Assembly (NCBI RefSeq): GCF_047948215.1
Contig: NC_134465.1
Location: 46,407,946-46,471,945, forward strand
DNA: 64,000 bases
Direction: 5' to 3'
Origin: Lycorma delicatula
Taxonomy: Eukaryota; Arthropoda; Insecta; Hemiptera; Fulgoridae
Part shown: positions 42,902 through 53,779 of the stretch, piece after piece
Numbering within the stretch: position 1 is the stretch's first letter
Layout of the letters: each line of letters starts with the position of its first letter
The notes under the pieces: generated by a model
What the model was told of the DNA's origin: nothing
Seen by the model: only the letters and a program-made list of their open reading frames with translations
Databases searched by the model: none
Made by a program: the position numbers and the translations under genes

Positions 42902-44228
42902 AAGGGTGTCCTATATAAAGCGCAACCCATCAATCACTCATCCATGTAATTTCAAAAGTCAAGCTTACTCCCTTACTCGTTACTGAAATGGACTCGTCCA
43001 ACATCTGAACATCGCGGCGACGCAGTAGAACACTACCGATAGTAACAACAATGCAATCATAACGTTCAGTGTATCGCTAGAGACAAGATGGTGTTTTCGC
43101 TAGATGAACGTGTTTTCATTGTCGAATCGTACTTCAGTACGAAATCAGTGGTTGCAGTGCAAGATTTGTTTCGCCATAAGTACCCAGATAAACCGGCTCC
43201 TAACAAAACATCAGTATTAAGGTTAGTTGCAAAATTTAAACAGACCGGTTCTGTTAATAACAAGGAACATAAAAGATCTGCGTCAGTGAAATGCAGATAC
43301 AGTCGCTGAAATCAAAGACCGATTACTCGCCTCGCCAAATAAATCGATCAGACGTTTGTCTGCTGAAATTAATTTGTCTAACTCAACTGTTCATCGGACG
43401 ACCAAACGATTACAATTACGACCTTATCGCATTCAAACGGTTCATCGACTTCTTGAGCCCGACAAAGAAAAACGGCTACAATATTGTCAACGGTTCCGTC
43501 GATTTCTGCGTGAGGGAATTAATGTTACGGATTCGTTATTTTTCATAGATGAAGCACGGTTTCATTCGGATGGCTACGTAAACAGCCAAAACAGTAGAAT
43601 TTGGAATGCTGAAAATCCCCACGTTTATCACGAAAAACAATTACACCCGCAGAAGTCGGGCGTGTGGTGGGCGATAACGCGTAAGAAAATAATCGGTCTT
43701 ATTTTTTTCGAGTACACCATAATGCAAAACGATATCAGGATTTTTTTTTCAGTTTTCATCGCACTCTTGGAAGAGGAAGACAGACACAGCTGGCTACAAC
43801 ATGACGGTGCGACATCGCACTACGCAGGTTCAACTACTGATTTCGTCGAGGAATTCTTTGGTAATCGTGTTATCGGTTGAGGCTTGTGGCCACCATGATC
43901 TCTAGATTTGACTGCGGCGGATTTTTTTCTACGGGATTACCTCAAAGAAAAAGCCTACAGCAACAAACCACGAACACTTGAACACTTGAAAGTCAATATT
44001 GAACAAGCTGTATTAAATATCCAGCCACAAACTTTGAAAAAAATTGCAAGAAACGATGTAAAATGAATTGAAGCTTGTATTCAAGAAGATGGCGGCCAAT
44101 TCCAACATTTACTCTAAATGTAAGGTAATGGATGGTAATAACAAAAATTACATTTACATTTACACATGCCTTTTTATTATTTCAATACCTACCAATATAA
44201 GGTTGGGTTGTGTTTATATGGGACACTC
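42902..44228 (+). mobile_element. DUF4817-type transposon, copy 3 (best preserved)
   Basis: The left end AAGGGTGTCCTATATAAAGC and the reverse complement of the right end (GAGTGTCCCATATAAACACA) form about 28-bp TIRs ending in CAACCCA. TA sits at both edges. Length is about 1.33 kb. It is inserted at the terminal motif of an R repeat. Same family as the relic at 4990-6214. Confidence 0.9.
43088..44117 (+). pseudogene. DDxD transposase of copy 3, one frameshift and three stops
   Basis: 43088-43309 gives the DUF4817-like N-terminal helix-turn-helix (VFSLDERVFIVESYFSTKSV, then LFRHKYPDKPAPNKTSVLR). A frameshift near 43290 leads into a second helix-turn-helix and catalytic frame ending at 43880. 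It carries FFIDEARFHSDGYVNSQNSR with the first Asp and LQHDGATSHYAGSTTDFVEE with the second. Past stops at 43878 and about 43897 the frame continues with LTAADFFLRDYLKEKAY, where the last Asp lies 38 residues after the second. A third stop at about 44063 precedes CIQEDGGQFQHLL. All three catalytic acids remain. The damage is few in number, so this is a fairly recent inactivation. Confidence 0.9.
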
Positions 44229-44229
44229 T

Positions 44230-45806
44230 ATAGATAGTAAGAACGTTGGGTGTATAATTTTCCTAGTGAAGTTGGAAAAGTTATCGTTATTTCCCCACTT
44301 ACTTGATAAATTTTGTCACTCCATTTTGGTAACTGATTTGAGATTTTATTATAAGCAAAAAAATATAAATATTTTTTGGAAGACTTTTTTTTTTTTAGTT
44401 ACAGCTAAAGAAATATTTCCGTTTCTAGTGCTAAAATAAAGCCGTACAGAAATTCTTAGGTTCAGAATTAAGAGGCAAATTTATTTTTTTCCTTTACTTG
44501 TATCATAGTTCTAGAGCTATACTGCAATAAGAAAAGTATGGTAGTCAATCAAAAAGTGGAGTATGAATTTTTTTGTGTTTCTCGATTTTCCATGGGACAA
44601 GGGCCTAAAAAATATAAAAAGTTGGGGTAATGTTCGTACGTAGGTATGTACATGTGTTTGAAGTTTAATAACTTTTCACTGGGTAAACCTATTGTGATGA
44701 AATAAGGCACAGAGATTCTTGTATGTGGGGCAATTTGTTGGTAAAAGTTTGGAGTCAATATTTCCTGAAGGTGGAGTCAATATTATATCCCTAAATTAAT
44801 TTAATTCTTATTACCCTACTTTATATTATGTTCAGTACATATGTACATGCTTATCTCAACAATTGAAAAAAACTTTGTCCGCAAGTTCTTCCTCTTCCCC
44901 AAAAATCGAAAAAAACTATCTTTCTATTTTTTTGAATATTTTTTAACTGAATTTTTTTGTCTTTCTAGGCATAGCAGTAATGTAAACGACCTAAGAAATA
45001 AACTGTGGAGGCAATATTAGGGTTAGAAGAGCCTATCATAGTTAAACAACCTCGATTTTTGAATTAACAAATTTTTTTTTCATTTATTTAAACTTTTAAT
45101 ATTAGTATTACTATAAAATTTCATCATAATTCACCCCCACCCACATAAACGTAACGTTTTAGTGGTTGAACATTTTTTATTGGAATTTTTTTTTAGTTTC
45201 TTCTATTTAACATAGTTAATGAAGAAAAAAAAATTTTGGGACGTGATTTTTGGAATGGGGGTTGAATTTTTTTTTAATGATTTTACAGGTCACAACGCAA
45301 TCCAAAACTATGTACAAGCCTCCTAAGTTATATTGATTTATGTAAAAAAACATTATTCAACTCTAGATAATATTTAAAAATATAGGAACCATAGTGACCA
45401 TGCCTAAGGAACCATGCCTAACATCTAGGCATCTTTAATCCCTAATAAGCCCACTGGTACCCAAAATGGCACCGATGACCTACATGCAGAAGCCATCGTA
45501 CAAAGTTTCAAAAAAATTAATCTATCCAATAAGAAGATCAGTACAAGAAAAAAAGGAAGAAAATAAATGAAGTTAATAGATGAGGTGAAGATTGGAAACT
45601 AAAAAAGGATGAAGGAGAAGGCTTGTGACCGGGATGGATAGATAAGAGGTGGCGTAAGGGACCTGCCGCCCGGCAGAATACGAGGAGACGATTGTAGGTA
45701 AAATTTAAGTCTTTCATTGTGAATAAACCTTCTTCTTATTTATTCAAATTTTATTTTTCGTTTTCCTATAGTTATTCCTTCTTCTAATTGTTATAATATA
45801 TTCCTT

Positions 45807-45850
<44 letters not shown>

Positions 45851-46490
45851 CGGTACAGACATCGTCGTACCGACTTTTTTTATGCTATTTTTCTTGTCTT
45901 TAAAAGACCTTTAAAATGATGTATCACACAAAGGGTGTTACCGTTTAAAACATTTGAGTTAGAATCCTTGGGTCACCTCCCCAAGAAGGAGTTGAAATTC
46001 TATTTTTCGTCAACAGGTAAACGATACCTTATCCTGAAAGTTATAATACTCTATCTAGAAAGGTTTTAAAGTTGTTGAGGGGGTTTCCATACTTTTTACT
46101 TACTCTGCACTATGTAAATTTTGAATATTTCATCTGATGAACATAATGTTATCAAACTAATATTGAAGGAAGTAATAATAAATTAAACGGCAGTCATATT
46201 TCAATTTTAAAAAATCAATATTTTTTCAGAATGTGGTGTCTCGTATGCGGACACCAAATTTCATTAAATAAATCAATCACGTCTTAAAATATAAATTTTT
46301 AATGAAAAAAAAAAAATACAAATTGGTGAACAGAAGGACAATGCAGCATGATAGTACAATTGTCCTCATGGATTTTTTTGTTTATTTTGATATCCTGAAT
46401 CAGTCCCTTAAATGTAACCAGCACCTTCTGGTACCTCTTTATATTTATATTTTTGTTTTCGAAATTGGTTTAATAAAAAAAAAATATATA
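44230..46490. other. Non-coding spacer with (TA)n at 45811-45848
   Basis: AT-rich, with phrases typical of insect repeats. About 44440-44500 weakly resembles 48060-48110. One less AT-rich patch (45590-45700) has no recognised content. No gene supported. Confidence 0.5.
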
Positions 46491-46496
46491 TATATA

Positions 46497-46768
46497 TATA
46501 TTTTACTAATGCGTACGTTGCAGTCTGTTCAACTAGTGAACAATAAGCAACGTTTAAGTTCTAGTAAAGACTTTTATACGGATTTGAATACTAGATAGTG
46601 GATACCGGTGTTCTTTGGTGGTTGGGTTTCAATTAACTACAAATCTCAGGAATGATCGAGCTGAGACTGTACAAGACTACTGTTCATTTACACTCATACA
46701 TATCATCCTCTGAAGTAATACTTGAACGGTAATTCCCGGAGGCTAAACAGAAAAAGAAAAAAATGAAC
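46497..46768 (+). repeat. SINE S1 copy, diverged
   Basis: From about TAAGTTCTAGTAAAGAC onward it follows the S1 body (GGATACCGGTGTTCTTTGGT, then TACAAGACTAC, then GGAGGCTAAACAGAAAAAG). The head is too diverged to show both boxes. Confidence 0.78.
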
Positions 46769-46799
46769 AATACGCAACCCCCTCCTGCAAAATCCAACG

Positions 46800-46992
46800 A
46801 GATGAGAATGAAATATGACATGTAAATGAGGTGTAGTCTTGTACAGACTCAGGCCGACCACTCTTGAGACGTGTGGTTAATTGAATCCCAACTATCAAAG
46901 TACATCGATATCCACTGTCTAGTATTCAAAACAGTATAAAATCGATTAGCTTTTACCAAAATTTGAACCTCAGAAAATGATGAAAAATGTCT
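46800..46992 (-). repeat. SINE S1 copy, inverted, tail missing
   Basis: Reverse-complemented it reads from the B-box area (GAGGTTCAAATTTTGG) through GATATCGATGTACTTTGATA to GTACAAGACTACACC. It lies about 30 bp from the plus-strand copy, forming an inverted pair. Confidence 0.75.
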
Positions 46993-46999
46993 TTATTGA

Positions 47000-48300
47000 T
47001 TTAGCAGAAAAAATACAGGTATAAAATACACCTTTTCAATTTTTATTTATGTTTTTTTTTTTATTTATTATTTTTTAAATTGAGTGCTTATATATTATAA
47101 ATATATAATTTAACTATCATGATATGAATTGCAAACATCTGTCTCATTTTATTCTTTTTATTGTCATCATACATAATTTACTACGCTTGTACTTATTAAT
47201 TGAATTCAATCGATCAATGAATGAATGAATGTGTATACAAACTCAAGTATTAAATATAAATATGGATTTCTGTATGTGTGTAAATTAAAAATGAATAAAT
47301 GAATATTAATTCAGTTTAAAATTGAAATGAAATTGAAAGTGGCCCCAAATCAGATAAATATTTTCTATTAATAATTATTCATTCAGTTTTCTATACCTAG
47401 GGCTATACAAAATTATACTATTAAATATCGGTGTTATTATTATATTTATTATTATTATATCGGTAACACAATTTAGTTTATTAATCTATTTTATATTATT
47501 TTTTTTTACATACATATTTAATTTTATAATATATTAATAATATTAAAATATTTACGTAACAAAATATTTGAATAGATCGATATTATATTTAAATATATTA
47601 TATAAAACGATATGTTTAGTTTCACTAACTCATCAATGCCGAGCCCGGATTGGAAACTTGAAATTTGATTTCTTTTAAATATTATAACGAAGAAAGTTTT
47701 TTTTTTTGACTTAGTTTTATTCTAATAACTAGGTTAATGTAATTTATCAAAACAAAACTTACTTCACATCAATTAATAAAGAAGAACTGTAATATTGGGA
47801 ACAGAAAAATTAAGTTTAACGTTATATAAAAACAAAGTTGAGAAAGATTTCACTTTAACCTACTTCAATCAGGATGAAGCAGGATTTTAAGGACATTCCG
47901 TAATTCATATAAACGAAATGATTTACGTATTACTACGGGCGTATTCTGAGCTTATTCTGTTAGAAAAATTAATGAACAAAGGTTGTAAACATGGGTCAGC
48001 AAACGCTCCATAAAGGAGTTACGGCAAACGAAAGATTTCGCGCTAATTCCTGGGCAAAGTGAAATAAACTAGTGAGAATCTAGGAATCCAAATTAAGGGG
48101 TAAATTTGATAATTTCTTATGTTTTTGACCTGGCAATCTTAATAATAAAAAATTAATGATCTCTGATTCATTGATACTGAACGGCTAGGTTGTCCTAGAC
48201 TCAAAGGAACAATTATGAAGTGCTGCCATCTTTACACGACTGCCACAATGCGTTTAAAAATTTCATGTTTTCCTGGCCCATCTTGTATTAAAAATATGTG
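47000..48300. other. AT-rich spacer, nothing recognised
   Basis: No gene or repeat boundary recognised. Confidence 0.5.
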
Positions 48301-48307
48301 ATATCTT

Positions 48308-48978
48308 TTTTTACTTCCTTGTACGAAGTAAAGAAAGTATTGTGATCGCGAAAAATTTCGGTTTTCAAATTTCAAAGGAAATATACATTTCGATCATCCC
48401 TGAATCCATTTTGACTAGTTTCGGGATGACGTTTGTATGTACATATGTATCTCGCGTAATTCAAAAACGGTTAGCCGTAAGATGTTAAAATTTTGGATTT
48501 AGTATTATTGTAACATCTAGTTGATTACAATCGACTTGACAAAAAGTTTCCTAAAAAGCCAAGAAAATGCCCAAAATCCAAATTGTTTTGGATTTTGGAC
48601 TTTTTCTTAGCCCTCATTGAGAGCTTTTCAACGATGTATCATAAGTGGTACTTATTTTCATTAGTTCCAGACTTATAACCAAATAAAATTTTAGTTAATG
48701 AAATATTTGGATCTTATAAGGAAAAGGCACATTGATTCGAATCAAAATTCATTTCTTTTATGTTTTTTTAACCTTTTTTTAATTTAAATATATTGATTAA
48801 CCTCTAATTTAAAAAAAAATTACTATAAATAGTAATTCAATAATAATAATAAAATAGATAAAATATCAGAAGTTATTAATGAAATAAAATTTTATGAACT
48901 TTAAATTAAAAAAAAAATGTGTATATGTAATTTAATAGACGTACAAGTAAGTAATGTGGTGTCCACATCAGATTTTTT
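48308..48978 (+). repeat. Repeat family E, copy 3 (near full length)
   Basis: ACTTCCTTGTACG at 48313-48325 faces CGTACAAGTAAGT at 48940-48952 (one mismatch). The outer ATGTGG-TGT-CCACAT hairpin and TCAGATTTTTTT follow, as in copy 1. A GATTCGAATC box lies near 48734. No ORF. Confidence 0.8.
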
Positions 48979-49004
48979 TTCAGTGAATATTAATCAATAT
49001 ATAT

Positions 49005-50070
49005 TCCAAGTATATGTTTGGAGTGTCACTGTATGGAAGTGAAACTTGGACAATCGGAGTATCTGAGAAGAAAAGGTGAATAAGATAAGGTGAATTTTTA
49101 AAAATCTTTACCGTTTTGAAGAACATAAGAAAGATGCTGTAATAAGAAAGGGAGTCCGACAAGGATGTTCCCTGTCCTCGTTACTTTTTAATCTTTACAT
49201 GGAACTAACTAGCAGTTAATGATGTTAAAGAACAATTTAGATTCGGAGTAACAGTACAAGGTAAAAAGATAAAGATGCTACGATTTACTGATGATATAGT
49301 AATTCTAGCCGAGAGTAAAAAGGATTTAGAAGAAACAATAAATGGTATGGATGAAGTCTAACGCAACAACTATCGCATGAAAATAAACAAGCACAAAACG
49401 AAAGTAATGAAATGTAGTAGAAATAACAAAGATGGACCACTGAATGTGAAAATAGGAGGAGAAAAGAAAATTTCTATCATGGAGAAAGAAGAATTTTGTT
49501 ATTTGGGAAGTAGAATTACTAAAGATGGACAAAGCAGGTGAGATATAAAATGCCGAATAGCACAGGCGAAACGAGCCTTCAGTCAGAAATATAATGTGTT
49601 TACATCAAAAATTAACTTAAACGTCAGGAAAAGATTTTTTAAAGTATATGTTTGGAGCGTCGCTTTATATGGAAGTGAAACTTGGACAATCGGAGTATCT
49701 GAGAAGAAAAGATTAGAAGCTTTCGAAATGTAGTGTTATAGGAGAATGTTAAAAATCAGATGGGTGGATAAAGTGACAAATAAAGAGGTATTGCGACAAA
49801 TAGATGAAGAAAGAAGCATTTAGAAAAATATAGTTAAAAGAAGAGACAGACTTATAGGCCACATACTAAGGCATTCTGGAATAGTCGCTTTAATATTGGA
49901 AGGACAGGTAGAAGGGAAAAATTGTGTAGGCAGGCCACGTTTGGAATATGTAAAACAAATTGTTAGGGATGTAGGATGTAGAGGGTATACTGAAATGAAA
50001 CGACTAGCACTAGATAGGGAATCTTGGAGAGCTGCATCAAACCAGTCAAATGACTGAAGACAAAAAAAAA
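49005..50070 (+). pseudogene. LINE-A copy f, rearranged 5' end
   Basis: 49090-50070 follows LINE-A from the KKDAVIRKGVRQGCSLSS region to the 3' end (NQSND, AAGACAAAAAAAAA), with many stops. The FADD box is FTDD. Before it, 49007-49072 is a 65-bp piece of the later VYVWSV...SETWTIGVSEKKR region, in the same orientation but out of order. It carries the undeleted VLRQIDEE subtype. Confidence 0.87.
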
Positions 50071-50074
50071 ATCA

Positions 50075-50625
50075 TACGTTTTTTGCTGTTTAAATAAATT
50101 TTATTAAAGTATTACGAGAACAGGGTTTATTTTTATTTAAATAAAATAAAAAATGTTCAATATGATAAATATTGAAAATATTTAGAGATAAAATCTTTTT
50201 ATATACTGTATAGAAAAATATGATAAGTTTCACTTGTGTCATAATATCAATACTTTCTAGTTACATTTGAATGATATAATACATTTAGAATATAAATTAT
50301 AGAATCATCTAATTTCTCCTCAAGAAGAGAACAATGAAAAAAAAAAGAATATTAACTTTTTTTGGTAACTTTTGCAGAAAATATTTCCAAAAACGACTTC
50401 ATAACAACAAAAAACTATAAAAAGCTTCGTATATGATCTAACTATTGACGGTGTTTTTTTTAATAGAAATTTTAGGTGGTAACGCTCAGTCGATTGATGC
50501 GGACATTGAACTTTAGGGTTCTTCTCCAGTCTTTTTTTTTGTATCCGATATGATCCTCTTCTTTTAGTACTTTCCATTTCCAAAGAATCTAGAAAATATT
50601 CACCAATTAGAAGGTTTAAAAGCCA
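50075..50625. other. AT-rich spacer, nothing recognised
   Basis: An 87-residue minus-strand ORF (50320-50583) is not recognised and is Lys-rich from A runs. Confidence 0.45.
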
Positions 50626-50696
50626 AAAGAAACAAAGCTGACAACTGTGTGTTGTTTCTGAGGCACGGATTACGCGCGCGCGCGCTTAAACACATT

Positions 50697-51433
50697 GGTT
50701 AATTGGCATTTCTCCCGCCACCACCCCATTCGGTCACCCTAGAGCATATACCAAATGTCAGTGCCAAGATATGGCTACTGTGCCTCTAAAACAGTTTAGC
50801 GACCTCGTTACCTAAAAGCTCCTAGTGAGCTACCTATCAGCGTGAGCGGATTAAGCAGGGTGCTATTCACCACCCGCTTATGTGTCCCAACCGCTCACTT
50901 GTCAAACTAAATCTAAATCGGGGAGGCGCACCCCTTGTAACTAATTACTAAAAGTCATTTAAGTTAACAAAATAAAAGACAGCAATTTAGGCTGTCACGC
51001 CTCGGTCGCTGTATGCCAGCTAGTGCCTGTCCACCATTTAAAGCGCTCGGAGCTTGTGTCTGGCTGGTGGCCAGCCATTATCTCAGGAAAAACTTCCCAC
51101 AGCGGTGCTATAGGAATCAGTATAACCCAGATTAATTAAAAAACTCTAGCGATGACGGTTGAACTTCGGAACCTCATCGTGGAACTCCCACACGGTCCGA
51201 CAATGCGGTTCTCGCCACACTGACTCGTCGTTTATGAGCGGCCAGTTTTCCCCCTGACCTCTAAGTTCTCGGGTGGCCCGGTCTCTGCCCCCCCCCCCCC
51301 AAGAGCAGGGCAGTCGAACATCATATGCTCGTTCGACTGGACCTCCCCTATGACACACAACTCATCAGCCGCTAGGCGAAACCGAAAAAGATATTGCTTC
51401 AAATCCATATGGTTGGTGAGCACAATACGAACA
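50697..51433 (-). mobile_element. RNase-H-type LINE 3' end nested in R copy 3, 10-bp TSD
   Basis: Minus strand 51423-51232 reads HMDLKQYLFRFRLAADELCV followed by SNEHMMFDCPALGG, the C-terminal Cys-rich region of I/R1/Jockey-type LINEs. Then comes a long non-coding GC-rich 3' part. TAAACACATT occurs at 50687-50696 and 51434-51443. Its 3' end (plus-strand left, GGTTAATTGGCATTTCTCCC) shows no poly(A). A C-run of 14 at 51286-51299 shifts the frame. Confidence 0.87.
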
Positions 51434-52108
51434 TAAACACATTATAATTATATTTAAATATAATATTTTTTCATTTATTTAATTCAATGATACTAACTAG
51501 AGCGCGCGCATACCGTATTTAATTCGCGCGGGCGTGGCGGTACTAGCGGCTATGGTCGGACCTAACTAAACTAAAATTACATAGGACAAATTTGCTTGTA
51601 CGGTCGGCCGGGTGTAGCCGCGAGGCTTAACGTACCAAGTCAATCGGGCAATCGAGTTTGAGTCCCAACTAGACCGAAGTACTTTTTTTTTTACACTTTA
51701 AATATTATTCATTTATTTAATTCTATTACTCACCTATGACGTTAAAACATAGCATTAGTTTAGAGCATTTTTTGAGGTGGGGGTGTTATTTTGCAAAAGG
51801 TTATTTTTTGCAAATATTGTTATTTTTTAATCGTTAACAAATGTTTCTAAGAAAAATATAACATTAATTAGGCTAAATCTTGAGATACCGAGGATGATCT
51901 TTGTCTATAGTCTCACCTCCTTGATCTTAAGTTGAAAATTTAATGGCATAAATGCCCCATATTTAGAAATAAAGTGACTAAGTTTGGTTAAAATCGGTCC
52001 AATAGTTCCAGAGATATAAGGTAATTTAGTGGCTGACATCGAACCCGCGTATATACGAACATTAACATCCGGAAAATTTCCATCCGGCTTTTTGGTAATT
52101 GGGTTGCT

Positions 52109-52374
52109 TAGTTCCAGTGATCTGGTATGGATAATGTTTGCTTTTGGAGACCGAATGTGTGTGTGTGTGTGTGTGTTTGTGGGCGCTTACCCCCTCCCCA
52201 CCATAAAGTAATGCTTTATTAGCAGTTTACCAATTGGTAGGGTAACTAGGGGTGGAGGTTTAGTCGGTAGTGCGCAGGAATACATACGCATTTTCTGTAA
52301 GTGCTTGCGGAACCTGTTAGCGAGTCCGACACTGCTTAGGCGCCCGCAAATGGGGTTCCTCCACCTCAAAAAAA
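52109..52374 (+). mobile_element. Short retroposed fragment nested in R copy 3
   Basis: GC-richer sequence with a (TG)n run, ending in CTCAAAAAAAA, interrupts R where other copies run on without a break. It looks like a LINE 3' end or SINE. No target duplication seen. Confidence 0.65.
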
Positions 52375-52489
52375 AGGCATCAAAATGTAAAGATCTGGGG
52401 AAAACCGCATATGTTCAAATTGGACCTATTACAATATTTTTCCTTCTAGTGCTATAGCTTTGTTATTGCGCTATCTAGGTTGGGGCGAA

Positions 52490-53235
52490 GAGAACAGTAT
52501 TTAAAATCCAATATTCGAAGAAAAAAAACGCCTTAATGAAATGATTAAGGAATATTAGAAAAAAGAAACAAAAGAATAAAGCTTATAAGTTTTAAAGCAT
52601 ACCATAGTGTATTACTAAATCGAAAAACATAATTAGTTAGATTAATATCATTCCTGATAACTTTTATTTAACTTCGGGCTCAAAAACTGGATGTACCTCT
52701 TATCTTTGGCTTTTGTTCATAAGCTACGATACAGTTAAATACTTCACAACATTTTTATCAGGAAGATCATTTAAAGGAAAAAAAAACAATATACCAAATT
52801 TTTTCTTTTGAGATTTATGGATATTTATAAAAATATAAAATAAATGATTAATTCTTAATTACGTTTTATCTGAATTCAGCAATAATATTTTCACTGATTG
52901 TACAATTCAGCTAATTTTAAATGAATTACCGAGTAATAAACTTAAGTATGCTACACAATAAACAGGTAAAGTAACTCTATTGTGACAGTTAAAGCAACAG
53001 CTAAGACAAGAAGTTAAGTAAAGAAAAAGTAGGTCTATTTATTGGTGCCGATAAAACTTATCGATTAAACTAAATGATAAGAATTACAACTACCACATTA
53101 CGATACAACACATTCCATAGCATAGTAAGAAATTATATAATAATAATAAAAATAGCAAAAATAAAAGTAGTTTTATAGTTAATTGTTGGCAGATAGATGG
53201 TGTGATTTAAAGTGATCTATAAATCTGTGATTTAC
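52490..53235. other. AT-rich spacer, nothing recognised
   Basis: No gene or repeat boundary recognised. Confidence 0.5.
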
Positions 53236-53241
53236 ACACAC

Positions 53242-53331
<90 letters not shown>

Positions 53332-53332
53332 T
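53236..53332. repeat. Compound microsatellite (CA)n-(TA)n
   Basis: About 33 CA units followed by about 10 TA units. Confidence 0.96.
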
Positions 53333-53429
53333 ATTTGTTTTCTGTTGACATGATTTACTTACACGATCTTCTTATAATTAAATTCTCTACAATTTATTTT
53401 TAAAAACTGTATGATTTATTGCCAATTTA

Positions 53430-53775
53430 ACAACGTTATTGTACGTCAAACGTAAAAAAAATGTGTTTTTGACCCTATTTTTGGCGTTTTACATGGAATA
53501 TCTTAGAAACTAAGAGAGATACAGTTCTGGGACCTATTTTTTTTCGATTTCCCAGCTCAAAAACCATAAGAAACACTTGAATATGCTCCTTAATTGAACT
53601 TCCCAGAATTTCAGAAAGCCTTAATTTATTCGGAGGAACTGAAACTCGGGCGAAATCTTTCGTCCTGTATAACTCGCTAACGATGCGTTTTCGGACCTAT
53701 GTTTATATGAACTTTTTTTCTTATTTTTAGCCTCTAGAATGAGTTGTCAAAGTATTTCCCTATTCTCCTGAATCA
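53430..53775 (+). repeat. Repeat family G, copy 2
   Basis: Shares GGCGAAATCTTTCG, TAACGATGCG, TATGTTTATATGAACTTTTT and a TGAATCACTCTG end with copy 1 at 38.3-38.8 kb. No ORF. Confidence 0.65.
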
Positions 53776-53779
53776 CTCT

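Larger units (their letters stand above)
50630..52486 (+). repeat. Repeat family R, copy 3, split by two insertions
   Basis: R sequence is at 50630-50696, 51434-52108 and 52375-52486. Once the two inserts are removed, the order matches copies 1 and 2. The tRNA-like core is near 51600-51665 (GTGTAGCCGCGAGG, GAGTTTGAGTCCC). Confidence 0.82.

Noticed and set aside
51146..51423. Two overlapping short minus-strand ORFs as separate genes
   Set aside because: They are one LINE C-terminus split by a slipped C-run.
53212..53403. 63-codon ORF
   Set aside because: It is mostly Thr-His repeat from a (CA)n tract.
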